Source of the DNA: Pictodentalium vernedei
Lineage: Eukaryota; Mollusca; Scaphopoda; Dentaliida; Dentaliidae
Length of the DNA stretch: 64,000 nucleotides
Assembly (NCBI GenBank): GCA_031216915.1
Contig: CM062292.1
Span: forward strand, 74,506,956 to 74,570,955
Direction: 5' to 3'
Part shown: positions 1 through 11,311 of the stretch, in pieces
Layout: every line of letters begins with the position of its first letter
Numbering within the stretch: position 1 is the first letter of the stretch
The notes under the pieces: model-generated
What the model saw: only the letters and a program-made list of their open reading frames with translations
What the model was told of the DNA's origin: nothing
The model's database searches: none
Made by a program: the position numbers and the translations under genes

Positions 1-1095
1 CTTGTGAAACAAGTATACTAAAAAATAGCAATGAGTAGTATGGAGGGATCAACCATATGAACATAATGATCCCTACACCACGACGGAAGAGCCTCCACTT
101 TAGTCGCATAGAATAGCGAAGAAGAGGATCTCCTATAGTAAGAAATCGCGTCCAAAGCTCGTCCAGTACAGTGCTTACAATGCAATACGGACCACACAAC
201 GGAATACATGAAGGTTGCGACCTTGCTGGTTGTGATAAAGATGACACGATTTACCCAGTGAAAAAAGATCCTCACATAGAGGAAGATTTCACGTTAAGAT
301 CCACAGTAGACAAGAGAGTAAATTACTCATGATCTCTGTGAAGATAGAGATGCTATCAACAGAAATGTATTGTGGTTGTTTATCTTAGCAATACCTGCTA
401 AAACAACAGCGCCGGAGGATACGCGTATCCTATCATTCCGTCCTATAGATCAATAGAGCGTTAACAGTATTAGCTCAGAGATCTGGACAAGCCAACACAT
501 ACGTCTGCAATTGATTAGCAAGCTGTGTCATAAATAAAACATCATTGGGCGCTCCCATAGATAGCAAATCTGATTGAATACTTGTTTGTTGAGAGTCCAT
601 TCTGACAGCAACAAGCGACCCGTAAGAGAACGGGAGTGCGATAAAACAATCAGACGACCCAGAATATGACGGACCAAAACTGAACTTGGTGTACTATAAC
701 CAACAGACGGATTCTTTCCATTAAATTGAATAACGGAAAACGAAAGAGTGCCTCCCTGGTTCCGGAGATACGCCACTACTGTCGAATTAAAGGACAGGAA
801 TTTGGGCATGCGTTTCTGAATAATGTTCATGCAATGACATAAAGCAAGCCTAAAAAACATTATTCCGCGGAAGTTAAACTGATAGCTAAAAGACTGCGGA
901 ACCCAAAGACCCTGGCACTTCGAATCCGTAGGGATCAGTATATATCCCAATCTGTTTGACTGGCAACCGTCATAACAGCCACACTCGGGTCCGGCAACTG
1001 CGGCGGCACTCTCTGAGTCAACCACCGAATGTTTGCCCCAGTCTGAATCTCTTGTAACACTAGATAGACAAGAGAATGTATAAATCAAGCAATTC
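1..1095 (-). pseudogene. Decayed RNase H / YR-junction region of DIRS A
   Basis: Minus-strand sequence homologous to 28980-30030 of element C, which covers the RNase H domain, the conserved domain after it and the YR N-terminus. Short blocks remain legible in different frames, such as VVAYLRNQGGT (RNase H) and KHSVVDSES-like shadow peptides shared with C and D. Frameshifts and stops interrupt it throughout. The sequence then passes without a gap into gag near 1091-1100, so the whole RT domain is absent. It cannot encode a functional enzyme. The same break occurs in B and D. Confidence 0.75.
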
Positions 1096-4000
1096 ATGGA
1101 TTGCCGGAAAGTTGCCGTCGAAGAGGAGCTCCTCCGAGAACGAAGCGAGTCTGAGAGAGTTCTTAACCTACTATCCACGCGTGGATGTAGCTAGGGCTGC
1201 ATCACGTCTAACCAACTCCAATCAGCCACTGAAGGGCGGAGTTATACGTGAACAAACTACTGCCCTCAAAAGAAATTACATTGAGAATAATATCCCGTAA
1301 ATCTTTTCTTGAAGACGTAATGATAACACCTCAGTAAGGCGGATTACGTATAATAAAGCGTCTAAGTTAAGTCTACTATACATAATGTCGTTCCCAACAT
1401 TGAAATTGGAAAAGACATAAACGGCGAAAAAGAATATATGCAGTCTTTAATCACACCGTCTAGACGCATATGAACTCTCGGTATGCCCTGCTCTGCCAAA
1501 ATAAACTATATGTAAAAAAGATAAAATGGCAGAAGTGAGCCACGCGGACAAGAAACTAAACTATCATGCTTAGTAGCAGGCTTGTATATATATATAAATA
1601 TATAGCGTCGAAAAATAAAACACATGTTGTAATGACAATATTGGACTGCGTCGGCAAGTCAGGGACAAAGTCCCTGTACCGATCGAAAAATCCGAGTCCA
1701 ATGACGCTATAAGTCTCTTATCCAAGATCGCAGCAATGAAGTCCGAAAAATAATCACTGGAAGAAATGCCAGAAGATATGAAAGGCATCTTCCGATACTA
1801 CTAAAGGGAAAACTCGAAATCTTTCGAATCCCTTTCGCCATCCTGTCGGACCCTATAAAGCGTTCGGTCGTCCGTAGCTTGATGCAACCGTGGACCGCAC
1901 CGACCCAGCGCCGTCGGATAATTCCTGATTCGACCGAGAAACCGTCAATTGCTGGGATGCTGCGAAACAACTGTGCTAACTCGGATAGCACGTCCGTCAC
2001 TGAGGCCTGAGGAGCAGCGGTCTTACGATGCATTGCCGCAGGAAGCTCCGAGATCGTTACCCCGTGCATACTTCCAATATGCGAGCGAACGGAGTGTATA
2101 GGCCTCGTGTCCCTTGGCTACCGGATGGCGCGACCTATTCGCTGTGGAATCACTGAATGCCGAAACTGATCGGATACTCGAGGTCACGTAGCCAATGTGC
2201 GGTCGTGTGCCCTGCTGTGAGGATGAGGAAGCATTAAAGACAGTCTCTCGGACTGTCAATATAACGGAGCGTCCCGAGCAACGGACATATGCTCCGAATG
2301 TAAAATATCTGAACCACAACATGCGGTCCCCTATGTTGTTGGCTTCCTCCGATCTGTCCTCAATCTGCCGTCACTGGGTGAGTACTAAAGTAATTAAAGT
2401 GCTCGCATCACCCAAATCTCCTTCCTAGACCGCAACGGACGAACCCGGCAGCCGAACCATTCGATGAATGTACGCTACACCGGGTGAGCTAGCGAATGTC
2501 ACTCCGTAAGCGATAGACATATTCCATGAGCACTTATTGCCGCTAACTCTTCATTAACTATGACGACAGAGGCACACTTTTGAAAGACATCTCCATAAGT
2601 CTTCGAACAAGAAACCAGAAATGCTTGGATAGCAAGCATAAAATAATAATATATATAGCGTCGTTCAATAATTCGAAAGTTTGTGTGACATTATTGGACT
2701 ATGTCGGAACTGAGGGACGATGTCCCTGAACCGAACCAAAAATTTCTAAGTCCACCGACGCTATCAGTTTCTTATCCGGCATCGCAGCATATGTTGTTCC
2801 GAAAGGGAAAGCTTGAAATCCACCGAATCCCTTTCGGTATCCCGTCGGACCGGATGAAACTATCGGACGTCCGTACCCGCTTCCGCGGAGCGTCCCGACC
2901 CAGCATCGTCAGATAAAATATATGCGACAGATTCAGTTGATGCTGGGATGCTGCGATAAACTGTGCTATTAAGGAAAGCACGTCCGTTCCCGAGGCCTGT
3001 GCAGTAGCGGACTTACGATGCATTGCCGCTGGAAGCTCCGTGTACGTTGACTCCCGCACACTTCCTATGCGAACGTCCGGAGTCTGCAGGCCTCGAGTCC
3101 CCGGCTACCGACCCAGCGCTGTCGGATAATTCTCGATCCGACACCGTTTCTGTCGGCTGCTGGGATGCTGCGATAAACTGTGCTATGTGCACAAGAATGT
3201 CCGGCGTCGAGACCTGCGGAGGCGCAGTCTATCGCTGCTTCGCCGAGGGCAGCTCCGCATCAGATGGCTCCCGCATACTTTTCCTATGCGAACGTCCGGA
3301 GTCCATCGGTCTCGAATCCCTGGCTGCCGGATGGTGTGACCTGGTCGCCGAAGAATCCTTGATCGGCGAAGCTGGTAATATATCGGCGGTCACGCAGCCA
3401 AGGTGCGGTCGTGTGCGCTGACGAGAAGAGGAAGCCTTAGCAGTCTCAGCGGACTGCCTATACAACGGAGCGTCCCGAGCGACGGACGTATGCTCCGCTA
3501 ACGACACATTTGTACCACAACATCTGGGGCCAGATGTTGTTGAACGAGAGAGGGGCCTCTCTCGCTTGCCGTCCAGATGGACCGGAAGGAGCTATGAACC
3601 GGACTAAAAGGCTTCCTCCGTTCTCCCTCCGATCCGCCGTCACTGGGTGTGCATTAAGTTAATTTTATAGTGCTCGCATCACCCCAAAATTCCTTCTAGA
3701 CCGCAACGGACGAACCCGGCTGCCGAACCATTCGGTGAATGGACGCTACACCGGGCGAGCTAGCGGACGTCAAAGGCCGTCGAACCTACTAGGGTCCTCT
3801 TAGGCAATTGGCGTATTACATGAGCACTTTTCCGCTAGCCCTTCATTAATTGTGACGACGGAGGCACACTGTTGGAAGACATCACAGATACATCACCCTA
3901 ATCTTGATCGTCTGAAATAGAAATTGATAAAGTAGAGTGACCCTGCGGGGAAAGGACCGGAGTGTCCAAATCCCCAACAACATACCGTGACATACGCTTC

Positions 4001-4125
4001 CCATATTGTCATCGAAATCATACGATACAGAACAGGAGTTAATGCGAGTACACTGACCACATATAGAATGATAATAAGGTCAGAGGAAGACTTCCTCTTA
4101 AAACAATTGATCAATATCCTTTCAA
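1096..4125 (-). pseudogene. Decayed, internally duplicated gag of DIRS A
   Basis: Minus-strand gag-like sequence running from the putative start near 4125 down to the RT-deletion junction. The position of C's ATG reads TTG here (CAA on the + strand, 4123-4125). Codon 5 is a TGA where C has a Cys codon, followed by a 1-nt deletion that destroys the Cys/His motif. The middle of gag is present twice (segments starting at ~1600 and ~2653), with an extra ~210-bp partial copy at ~3110-3330. No long reading frame remains. B and D carry the same start loss and codon-5 stop, which argues that these lesions predate the spread of the subfamily. Confidence 0.78.
1600..3890 (-). repeat. Tandem duplication of the gag middle region in A (~1053-bp offset)
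   Basis: The landmark ATATAGCGTCG occurs at 1600 and again at 2653, each followed by the same order of blocks: a block around TTATTGGACT, the stretch beginning CGACCCAGCG, the block with GTCACTGGGTG, and the CATTCGATGAATG-type block. Element C has this order only once (31837-32830). The two units have diverged considerably, so the duplication is older than the A/B split. D has the same arrangement with a slightly larger offset. Confidence 0.8.
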
Positions 4126-4518
4126 TGTGAAAAGAAAACAAGTCCTGGTACTCGCACTAACCCCTGGCAATCAAAATACATAATAATAATATGATCCATT
4201 AATATAGAAAAATAATTGAAATCAAAATATTTTGAAAAAATATTTTTTCAGAACAGCCCAAGTTTCTGAAAAGTAACGTTGAGCCCCAATGGATCCCAAG
4301 CCTAAGTGTGGACAAAAATTTTAAAAATATTTTAAACAATTTATTCAACACTTACGAACAATAATAATGTATCTAGTTATGATTAAAATAACATAAAGAT
4401 ATTATTATTTAGAAATCCCCCCCTCACACAGAGGGCTGTTGTAAATGTAAACAATGAGTGTAAAAACACTAAAATAAGACTCCAGGCACCCAGGCCCGAA
4501 ATCAGTTACCAAAAATAC

Positions 4519-4574
4519 ACCATCTGATGCAAAACAGAGACTTCCAGGGAAGAAACTGCAGAACATCAGATGGT
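4519..4574. other. Leader stem-loop, 11-bp perfect stem
   Basis: ACCATCTGATG at 4519-4529 pairs with CATCAGATGGT at 4564-4574, enclosing a loop that itself contains a small CTTCC/GGAAG stem. It lies in the untranslated leader between the right terminal repeat and gag. The same pair, or a one- to two-base shorter version, is found in B (near 17587), C (near 38568-38613), E (near 52248) and D (near 60700). Its conservation while coding sequence decays suggests an RNA or DNA role in replication or packaging. That role is inference. Confidence 0.6.
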
Positions 4575-5021
4575 AGATGCAGAACACAACGCCTAACCAC
4601 CCGTAGGTGAAGACGTAAACATGGGGAAAGAACAGAATTCATTCTGTTATTCAGCTAAAACTCCCAAGAAATTTTAGTAATAATAATTACAGAAATTATG
4701 CCAAAAGCATGGGAGAATAGCAAGGGGGAACTTAAAGGACAGGGAGAGAGGAAAAACACTTGAAAAAACAGTGTAACTAAATAATCAGAATGACAACAAA
4801 ATGGCTGCTGCCTTGAAAATAGGTAACTTAACATAATTTCATTAAAAAATTTTAAGTTACAGCCCTGATAATATTCTGTCACACATTCTTTTCCTCTCCT
4901 CCTTTTCTATCCTCCTTAGAATCACCATTTCACTAATATTTATGTGTCTGGCATCATTTAAACTGAGATTTAAAAGCACAAAGATCAGTCAGATGTTAAC
5001 TGATGAAGGGCCAAACTTAGA

Positions 5022-5219
5022 ATGATAAATGGCGCCAATTTCGGAACGTCCTTGACACTGCGCATGCGCAGTAGGGGCGAAGTGTGGAGGGCCTCTCAGG
5101 ACATGTTTTCTTTAGTTTTAGATGCAAATTTTGGGGATTGGGGGGCAAAATTTGTGTTTGGCCCTATATTTTAAGAGTTAGCACCAGCTATGTCTGGGTC
5201 ATTGGTACAGTATAAAAAT
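5022..5219. repeat. Right terminal repeat of DIRS A
   Basis: Carries the subfamily's terminal sequence: GGCGCC core, the 16-bp palindrome ACTGCGCATGCGCAGT (5057-5072), GTTTGGCCC, AGCTATGTCTGGGTC and the terminal TATAAAAAT. It is the inverted counterpart of left ends such as 11350-11538. The next bases (AT AGGCAACTT) belong to the C-type target. Confidence 0.88.
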
Positions 5220-5616
5220 ATAGGCAACTTAACATAATTTCATCAAAAAATTTTAAGTACAGCCCTGATTATTTTTTGCCACTTCTTTTTCCTCTCCTCC
5301 TTCTATCCTCCTTAGAATCACATTTTCTCCCAAAATTACGTGTCTGGCATCCTTTAAACTGAGATTTACAAGCACAAAGATCAGTGAGATGTTGACTGAT
5401 GAAGGGCCAAACAGAGAATGATAATTGGCGCCAATTTCGGGACGACTGCGTCACTGCGCATGCGCAGTAGAGGCGTAGTATGGAGGTCCTTTAGGACATG
5501 ATTTCTTTTTGTTTTGGATGCAAATTTTGGGGATTGGGGGGCAAAATTTGTGTTTGGCCCTGGTTTTGTTGGAGTTAGCACCAGCTAAGTCTGGGTCATT
5601 GGTACAGTATAAAAAT
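5220..5616 (-). mobile_element. C-type DIRS right-end remnant, target of DIRS A
   Basis: Matches the last ~390 bp of element C (from ~38862): AGGCAACTTAACAT, the CCTCTCCTCC stretch, the terminal repeat with ACTGCGCATGCGCAGT at 5453-5468, and the C-type diagnostic GCTAAGTCTGGG before the terminal TATAAAAAT. Its left edge coincides exactly with the end of DIRS A. In C the same place reads GCCTCGAAA then ATAGGCAACTT, so A inserted between GAAA and AT. The rest of this copy should lie beyond the left end of A, outside the window. Confidence 0.85.
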
Positions 5617-5715
5617 ATCAACTTTGATTCTTGAAAGGCGTTCATTTTATTCTCGTCATAGATTCTTAAAGTGACCTTTAAGGATTGGATAATTCTACTT
5701 ATTTTTTGCTCCCTT

Positions 5716-5931
5716 TTAACCCTTTCAACACTAGTGGTATCTCCCATGCCAGTGAAATCGCAGAAATTGGATGAGTCCATATCCATTATTTGGGGGAAGA
5801 GCAATTAAATATTTCTGAAAATATTAATTGTTCTACCACACATGTTCACTTAGTAGCCAGAATACTTAGTGAAATTATGACCTATCGTGTTCTTGGACTG
5901 GAAAAGCGGCCTCTCGTGTTGAAAGAGTTAA
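5716..5931. mobile_element. TTAA-flanked MITE (piggyBac-like)
   Basis: Starts TTAACCCTTTCAACAC and ends GTGTTGAAAGAGTTAA, giving ~16-bp inverted termini that include the TTAA target. It is 216 bp long with no coding capacity. TTAA target duplication followed by CCC is the signature of piggyBac-superfamily elements. No transposase is present, so the family assignment is inferred from termini alone. Confidence 0.6.
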
Positions 5932-6469
5932 TATGGTAGCACTTTGCCTGAGCAGTGGTGTCTAGTGAAGTCTTGGATGTCTATACAGGCAGCCAAGATT
6001 TCAACAGAAACCACTGCCAATGCACTATTACTTCCATCAGCAAGACCACGAAAAGCTGGTATGTTGGAACGTGTTCTACATGTACATTTAAGTCTAAACT
6101 GGTACTGGGACCTTCAGGAGTTAAACTCTAGAGAATATATAAATGGGAGGTTTGTTATGCCCCCGACTTGAAAAGTCAAAGGGGTATCTAGTGGAGACCT
6201 CCGTCCCTCTGCTCATCTGTCCATCCATCCATCCATTAGTCTGTTCATTCATCTGTCTGTCTATCTATCTGTCTGTCCATCCGTACCAACATTTTCCCCT
6301 TGTACCTCAGACACTGCTACTTCGATTTGAATGACATTTGGTGATGTGATAGAGCATCATGGTGAAACGATACCTGTCATTTGGAACAAGTTCTACATAA
6401 ATAAGTAAAAATTGGACCTAGTATATAAAGAATTAAACTCTAGAAAATACATGAGCATGTATTTTTTTC
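5932..6469. other. No gene seen; contains a short CCAT/CTGT-rich tract
   Basis: AT-rich sequence with no convincing ORF. Around 6220-6290 there are short CCATC and CTGTCTAT repeats of microsatellite type, within what looks like a low-copy dispersed repeat. Related GGATGGACAGACAG sequence occurs near 39749-39790. Confidence 0.5.
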
Positions 6470-6737
6470 TTACAAATAAGCCAGAAAATAAGCAGACTGA
6501 CATCTGCAAAATGAGGTCCCCAGAGGGTGAATTTAGTGATGCTACCCTGCATAGCAGGGTAGCATCACCATATTTACTCTTTGTGAACCTCAGTCTGAAT
6601 CAGGGTCTCAAAACTAAACAGAAAGAGGTCCCCAGAGGATAAAGTGACCCACTGTATGGGATAGCATGATCAAATTCACACTCTGGGGACCTCATTCTGC
6701 AAATGTCTGACTGCTTATTTTCAGGCCTGCTTATAAG
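6470..6737. mobile_element. MITE with ~75-bp inverted ends (AAAATAAGCAG family)
   Basis: The left arm (6470-6548) contains GAAAATAAGCAGACTGACAT and GAGGTCCCCAGAGGGTGAAT. The right arm (6660-6735) is its inverted counterpart with several mismatches. An internal 14-bp perfect hairpin sits at 6537-6565 (GATGCTACCCTGC arm). A second copy of this family is the target of DIRS C: its pieces are at 27131-27140 and 39253-39456. Superfamily not recognised. Confidence 0.65.
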
Positions 6738-7428
6738 GGATTATGAAGTGGTTGCACTACTAAGGACAAGGGTATCACAGACCTCTCAAATTCTGAATAA
6801 GGAAATGAAAACTGATTCTCGCAACAGGAGTTCACGAGAATCAGGACTCATTCTCAGAAATCGAGACAAATTCTAAGGCCCGGTCCCTCAAGGGAACAAA
6901 TTTAATGATTTGAAGACTCTAAGTACCAACTTTAAGTTCAAAATAACAGAATCAAGTTTGAAGAGACAAGATAAACAACTCAGTGGTACAGATAATTTAC
7001 CTGTGTAAATTAGTAAAATAAAAGCACATGTGTATTTTACAGAAACTAAACACTGATCTCACCTTCAAGTCTCTGGGGGATATAAACCTATATTGACCAG
7101 ACCACAGAGCTTTAATAACAGCTGCAAACTCTTCTGTTACTTCGCCATGATCACCAGAAATATTATCTCTAGATTAAAAAAAAATCACAGTATCACTCAC
7201 AACTATACTACAACAACAACAACAACAATTTCTAATAAATTTGTTTGGAAACATTTTGAAAATGTCATATAACGTAGGAATTTGTCTAATGGCATGAACC
7301 CTAAAGTCCTCAGATCAGTTTTAGGTTAATAACTATTGTATAGACATGTACACAGCTGCAGGTGACTTAATAGTGTTTTTACATCCTTGTTGGTACAGGC
7401 AGCCAACAATGATGTAAAACCACTATTC
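6738..7428. other. No gene seen; non-coding, with a short (CAA)n tract
   Basis: AT-rich DNA with no supportable coding sequence. A short (CAA)n tract lies near 7211-7228. Confidence 0.45.
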
Positions 7429-7572
7429 AAGGAATAGTGCATGGCTTGGAGTTGACTACGCTCATATAGTGCCCAGTGAGGTGGTGTAGTTCCCGACGTG
7501 AAGTGGAGGGAACTACACCACCTCACTGGGCACTATATGGGCGTAGTCAACGACAAGCCATGCACTAGTCCT
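7429..7572. repeat. Long inverted repeat, ~65-bp arms, short loop
   Basis: Left arm 7429-7493 and right arm 7508-7572 are near-perfect inverted copies (about four mismatches) around a ~14-bp loop. Both contain ATAGTGCATGGCTTG-type and GCCCAGTGAGGTGGTGTAG sequence. The ATATAGTGCCC motif recurs singly near 8030-8070. It could be a foldback MITE or a precursor-like hairpin; there is no coding capacity. Confidence 0.7.
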
Positions 7573-7741
7573 TATATTATATCGAACAACCCGAAAATGC
7601 AAATTAACCAAATAATCTACAATCCAAATTGTAAGCATGTAATGATGTTTTTATTTTAAACAATAAAGGAGAATAATGTGTGGATATTGATAATTGTTCG
7701 ACACAATGATATTATTCTTCGCCTCTGCCAATGTCTCACTC

Positions 7742-7802
7742 TGGGTTCTGAGGGTAGATCATGACTCGTCTTCGACTCATCGTGATCTGCCCTTAGAACC
7801 CA
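7742..7802. repeat. Stem-loop, ~23-bp arms
   Basis: TGGGTTCTGAGGGTAGATCA at 7742 is inverted at 7779-7802 with a few mismatches around a TCTTCGA-type loop. Function unknown. Confidence 0.55.
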
Positions 7803-8675
7803 CAGCTCGACTCGGATACATATTTTGTACATCCACATAATGGTCATAATCTCTATTTATCAGAACGTATCACCTCGGAAAACTTTGCGGCTATTCTTGC
7901 GACACTAAAAAAACAAAGTGTATATTTTTTTTGTAAATTGAATTGTCTAATTGGTGGCCAGGATTTTCTGCCACCATTTTGGATAAATCATTGCTTTGTA
8001 CGTTTTTATAACCAGAAAATGCATATAGTGCCCGAGCTAAAAATAAAAAAACATATAGTGCCCACATGTAGTGACCCTTCAGCTCTGTGCTAGACAACTA
8101 CACGAAATAGGGTATCACCTTTCAGCCAATCAGAATGCAAGGAAGTCACGTGAGGTATAATATTAAGAAAACAGCATCCTACAATCAGAGGTCTCGAGGA
8201 AGAATACACTTGGAAGAACTTTTTCACAGCAATACAAAAGGGGCATTTTGTGACTGTATGGAGACTTACTGGTTAACAAGATCCTTCAATGGAATCATTT
8301 AAAAAACAGAAGGTACCAAAATGAATTGGGAAAATAAAGAAAATTATGTAGCAGAAACATGATTGAGGTGAGTGGGAGGCGTGGTGGAGGGTGCCAATAA
8401 CTGAGATATCATCTTAATACAGGATATGAACACGCTGTGCAATGAAGATCATGCGACATCTTTGGCATTTGGAAGTGATTTTGACATTGTTCAGGTCTGC
8501 TTGCAGGATGTTCCACTCCTCAATCAGCATTTATTGCAGCTCATTTACATTTGACAGCTGATTTGGGTGACATTTAACAAGTCAATTAAGATTATCCCAT
8601 AAATATTCATTTGGATTGAGATCTAAGATTTTGGAGGGGCAATCATGTTTACCCGTCTTCCTAATATTATGACTA
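7803..8675. other. No gene seen; non-coding
   Basis: No domain or homologous repeat recognised. Only short ORFs without recognisable features and a few ATATAGTGCCC repeats related to the 7429 hairpin. Confidence 0.4.
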
Positions 8676-9117
8676 TACAGTGGAATCCTGTTAATTGAAT
8701 AGCCACTTTGACAGTGCAAATTATCCATTTAACAGGAGTATTCAATTAACAGGAATTGTGTCACTTTCCTGTATTCTAGAGATAAACTTAGCATTTATTC
8801 TATTATATCTTGTTTGACAGAGCTCCATGAGCTCTGTCAAACAAGGTATAATAGATCAAATAGATTAAATGCCTGTATTGGAAGTACTGAGGTCAAATAG
8901 GTCTATAAACAAAGAAAAACTGGGGAGAGTTGGGGTAATTTCTTGACAGGTTACAAGATTTGTTATTCAATTAATAGGAGTTTACTCTATGACCTATATT
9001 CAATTAACAGGTCAAATTTGTACTGGAGATATGGTAAATAGTTCTGTGTTGGTAAATTATAATCAATTAACAGAGTTATTCAGTTAAGAGATATCCAATT
9101 AAGTGGGCTCCACTGTA
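8676..9117. mobile_element. TA-flanked MITE with subterminal ATTCAATTAACAGG repeats, copy 1
   Basis: Begins TACAGTGGAATCCTG and ends CTCCACTGTA, so the CAGTGGA-type termini are inverted and bounded by TA. The interior carries several copies of TTCAATTAACAGG-like sequence in both halves and a near-perfect hairpin, TTGTTTGACAGAGCTC / GAGCTCTGTCAAACAA, near 8810-8846. The termini and TA target are typical of Tc1/mariner-pogo-type MITEs; that class call is inferred from termini only. Confidence 0.62.
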
Positions 9118-9302
9118 TCTGGGAAGAGCAATTCAAAAAATTTACTACCCAAATTTGAGTGTTTTTCAATTTTTCCCCCCAAAACATATCTTATGACCCT
9201 TTATAGCAATGAGCTCATTGATAAGTTATAAGTTAAGTTTTGGAGCCAAAAATGAAACCTTTATAGATCAAGATTCTTCCTTGCAGTGTCATTTTTTAGC
9301 TG

Positions 9303-9729
9303 TACAGTGGAACCCTGTAAATTGAATAGTCACTTTGCCAATGAAAATTATTCAATTAACAGGAGTATTCAATTAACAGGGATTGCATCATTATCCTGTA
9401 TTCTGGAGATAAACTTAGCATTTATTCTATCTTGTTTGACAGAGCTCCATGAGCTCTGTCAAACAAGATATAATAAATTAAATGTCTGTATTGGATGTAC
9501 TGAGGCCAAATAGGTCTAGAAACAAAGAAAAACTGGGCCGAGTCAGGGTAATTTCACAACAGGTTACAAGATTTTTTATTCAATTAACAGGAGTTTACTC
9601 TATAACCTATATTCAATTAACAGGTCAAATTTGTACTGGAGGCATGGTAAATGGTTTTGTGTTGGGAAATTATATTCAATTAACAGGGTTATTCAGTTAA
9701 GAGATATCCAATTAAGGGGCTCCACTGTA
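9303..9729. mobile_element. TA-flanked MITE with subterminal ATTCAATTAACAGG repeats, copy 2
   Basis: Same architecture as the copy at 8676, in the same orientation and ~185 bp away. It runs from TACAGTGGAACCCTG to CTCCACTGTA with the same internal hairpin near 9430-9466. The two copies probably arose by local duplication or preferred insertion. Single ends of the same family occur near 61937 and 63606. Confidence 0.62.
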
Positions 9730-9786
9730 TTAGGATATAGTTACAGAAATGTCATTGAAAATTTATTTATGTAGTTATTGGTGTTT

Positions 9787-10005
9787 AGGCCCCACAAAGT
9801 AGAGCCTCTGTTGATCAGGCCATTTTTTGTAAAATTGCATGAGAGCGGGCAGTTTTTTAATTATTTTTTATAATTATTTCTTTGCCATGAAAAGTTTATA
9901 TTCTTGGTTTGTTTTATGTTTTAGGCTTTATAATCTGCAGAACAGCTTTGTGGTGGTGTATTTCATCAATTGAGTGCAAGAAGACTTTGCAATTCAAATG
10001 TTCCA
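9787..10005 (+). mobile_element. Partial copy of the AGGCC-ended palindromic MITE
   Basis: Starts AGGCCCCACAAAGTAG and matches the left half of the full copies at 40759, 62443 and 26551 (inverted), including TTATTTCTTTGCCAT and GTTTTATGTTTTAGGC. It stops before the right inverted end. Confidence 0.6.
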
Positions 10006-10226
10006 AGAAGAATAAAATCATCATCCTCTGATTGGATGAGAGCTAGCTTAGTTTTTTCTATGTTTACAGCTTCAGTGGCACATGTTAACATCTGATATCA
10101 TCAAATGAAATATTTGAAAAAAGATAATACGAATGGGATGCAATTCAAAGTGTGTACCACCTATAAAATTTTATTTTCGAGGCCATTGATCATTCTATGA
10201 ATTTATTCTCACAATCCACTTAAAAA

Positions 10227-10306
10227 AAAGATCGAGATTACTCCAACTCAGTTCAAATCACGAACTTGCTCATGATTTGAACTGAGGTGGAGTAACCTTG
10301 ACCTTT
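10227..10306. repeat. Stem-loop, ~35-bp arms
   Basis: The left arm with ACTCAGTTCAAATCA (10227-10262) is inverted at 10272-10306 with a few mismatches around a short loop. Non-coding foldback. Confidence 0.55.
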
Positions 10307-10382
10307 ATCTAAGTTACTGATTTTTTGTTGTCCAGTGACACTGTGGGGTACACGAGAGGTTTATTTACAAAATTTGTTATCA

Positions 10383-10610
10383 TTAACCCTCTGCACTCTG
10401 ATGACAAAATGTCAAAGTCTTCATCATCAATTTTTCCCACAATGCAACTCAGAATTAAATAAATTATAAATTTAACAAAATATATCTTGTTTGACAGAGC
10501 TCAATGAGCTCTGTCAAACAAGATATATTTTGTTAAATTTTTCATTCTACATGGACAATATGGAGTCAATGAAGGAAATTTTTAAATACTACCAGAGTGC
10601 TAGGAGTTAA
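10383..10610. mobile_element. TTAA MITE (TTAACCCTCTGCA type) with central hairpin
   Basis: Starts TTAACCCTCTGCACTCTG and ends CAGAGTGCTAGGAGTTAA. The centre is a perfect hairpin, TTGTTTGACAGAGCTC / GAGCTCTGTCAAACAA (near 10488-10525), extended by matching AT-rich arms. A sister copy is at 41759-41971. piggyBac-like by TTAA target and CCC terminus; no transposase. Confidence 0.65.
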
Positions 10611-10680
10611 AATTGCCTTGTTCATTGAAGGTGCCTTGTTTGATTCCCAATGAGGGTTAGGGTCTTACTGGAATATATAC

Positions 10681-10823
10681 GTTATTGTGATGAATTGATG
10701 GTATCAGGGTCTTGAGGTTTGTGGCTCAGAGCTAATGTTCAACCTCATTGCTATGTCTCGGCTGAACCTAAGCTCTGAGTCACAAATCTCAGACCATCTT
10801 ACCATTAGTTCATCACAATAACT
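10681..10823. repeat. Foldback element, ~50-bp arms
   Basis: The arm with GTTATTGTGATGAATTGATG (10681-10735) is inverted at 10775-10823 (AAGCTCTGAGTCACAAATCT, TTCATCACAATAAC) around a ~40-bp spacer. No coding content. Confidence 0.6.
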
Positions 10824-11194
10824 TATAATGTTGAGCTCGTCAGTAATGCTGGAACCCAATACACAATGGACACATTTCTTACTATTTTCAAACATAGCAA
10901 TTTATTCTGATGCACTCAATAGTAGGGGTGTCACTTGCCAGAAATTTCTGAATGAAATTATAACAGTTGGTTCCATCACTTCTACCAACATGCAAAGCAC
11001 AAAATAGTCGCATGAACTGTTTTTTGTCTAGCCAATTGTTTTTAGCTATCAAGCATGAGACTTTAGTCTAATAAAAAAACCCACTGAAAATAAACTGAAA
11101 GTGTGCTTTGCATAAAGGGTAATATATCAAAATCATCCATTATGCCCCCACTTAAATGATAACCAGTTTAAATAAAGCTGTGATGGGACCTTCT

Positions 11195-11256
11195 ATTTCT
11201 TTGAATTCACATGAAAATGGTCTAAAAGACCATTTTCATGTAAATTCAAAGAAATT
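11195..11256. repeat. Near-perfect palindrome, ~30-bp arms
   Basis: TTTCTTTGAATTCACATGAA is inverted immediately downstream with about one mismatch and almost no loop. It lies ~60 bp left of DIRS B. Confidence 0.6.
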
Positions 11257-11311
11257 AAAATTTTTTTAAAAACTTGAAAAAGACTGAAATCAGATAAAAA
11301 AAAACTGAAAA

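Larger units (their letters stand above)
1..5219 (-). mobile_element. DIRS element A (non-autonomous subfamily, 3' part outside window)
   Basis: The + strand right end of a DIRS-type tyrosine-recombinase retrotransposon, read on the minus strand. It is almost identical to element B from about 13089 onward, differing by small indels such as an 18-nt stretch near 483-500 that B lacks. From the window start it holds RNase H remnants (to ~1095), duplicated gag remnants (~1096-4125), a leader and the right terminal repeat ending TATAAAAAT at 5219. Reverse transcriptase is missing: RNase H sequence runs directly into gag sequence near 1091-1100. The flank after 5219 is the interior of a C-type DIRS end, so A is nested in another DIRS copy. 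The left end and YR lie beyond the window. Identification rests on homology to element C. Confidence 0.88.

Noticed and set aside
528-1178. 216-aa minus-strand ORF in DIRS A
   Set aside because: Crosses the RT-deletion junction in a frame that is only partly that of RNase H; it is a by-product of decay.
4405-4587. 60-aa ORF conserved in the A and B leaders
   Set aside because: Identity only reflects the recent common origin of A and B. The frame is not kept in C or E, and the conserved element there is the stem-loop.
8805-8850. Hairpin considered as a terminator or small RNA gene
   Set aside because: The same core occurs in many MITEs; it is a structural part of mobile elements and there is no promoter evidence.
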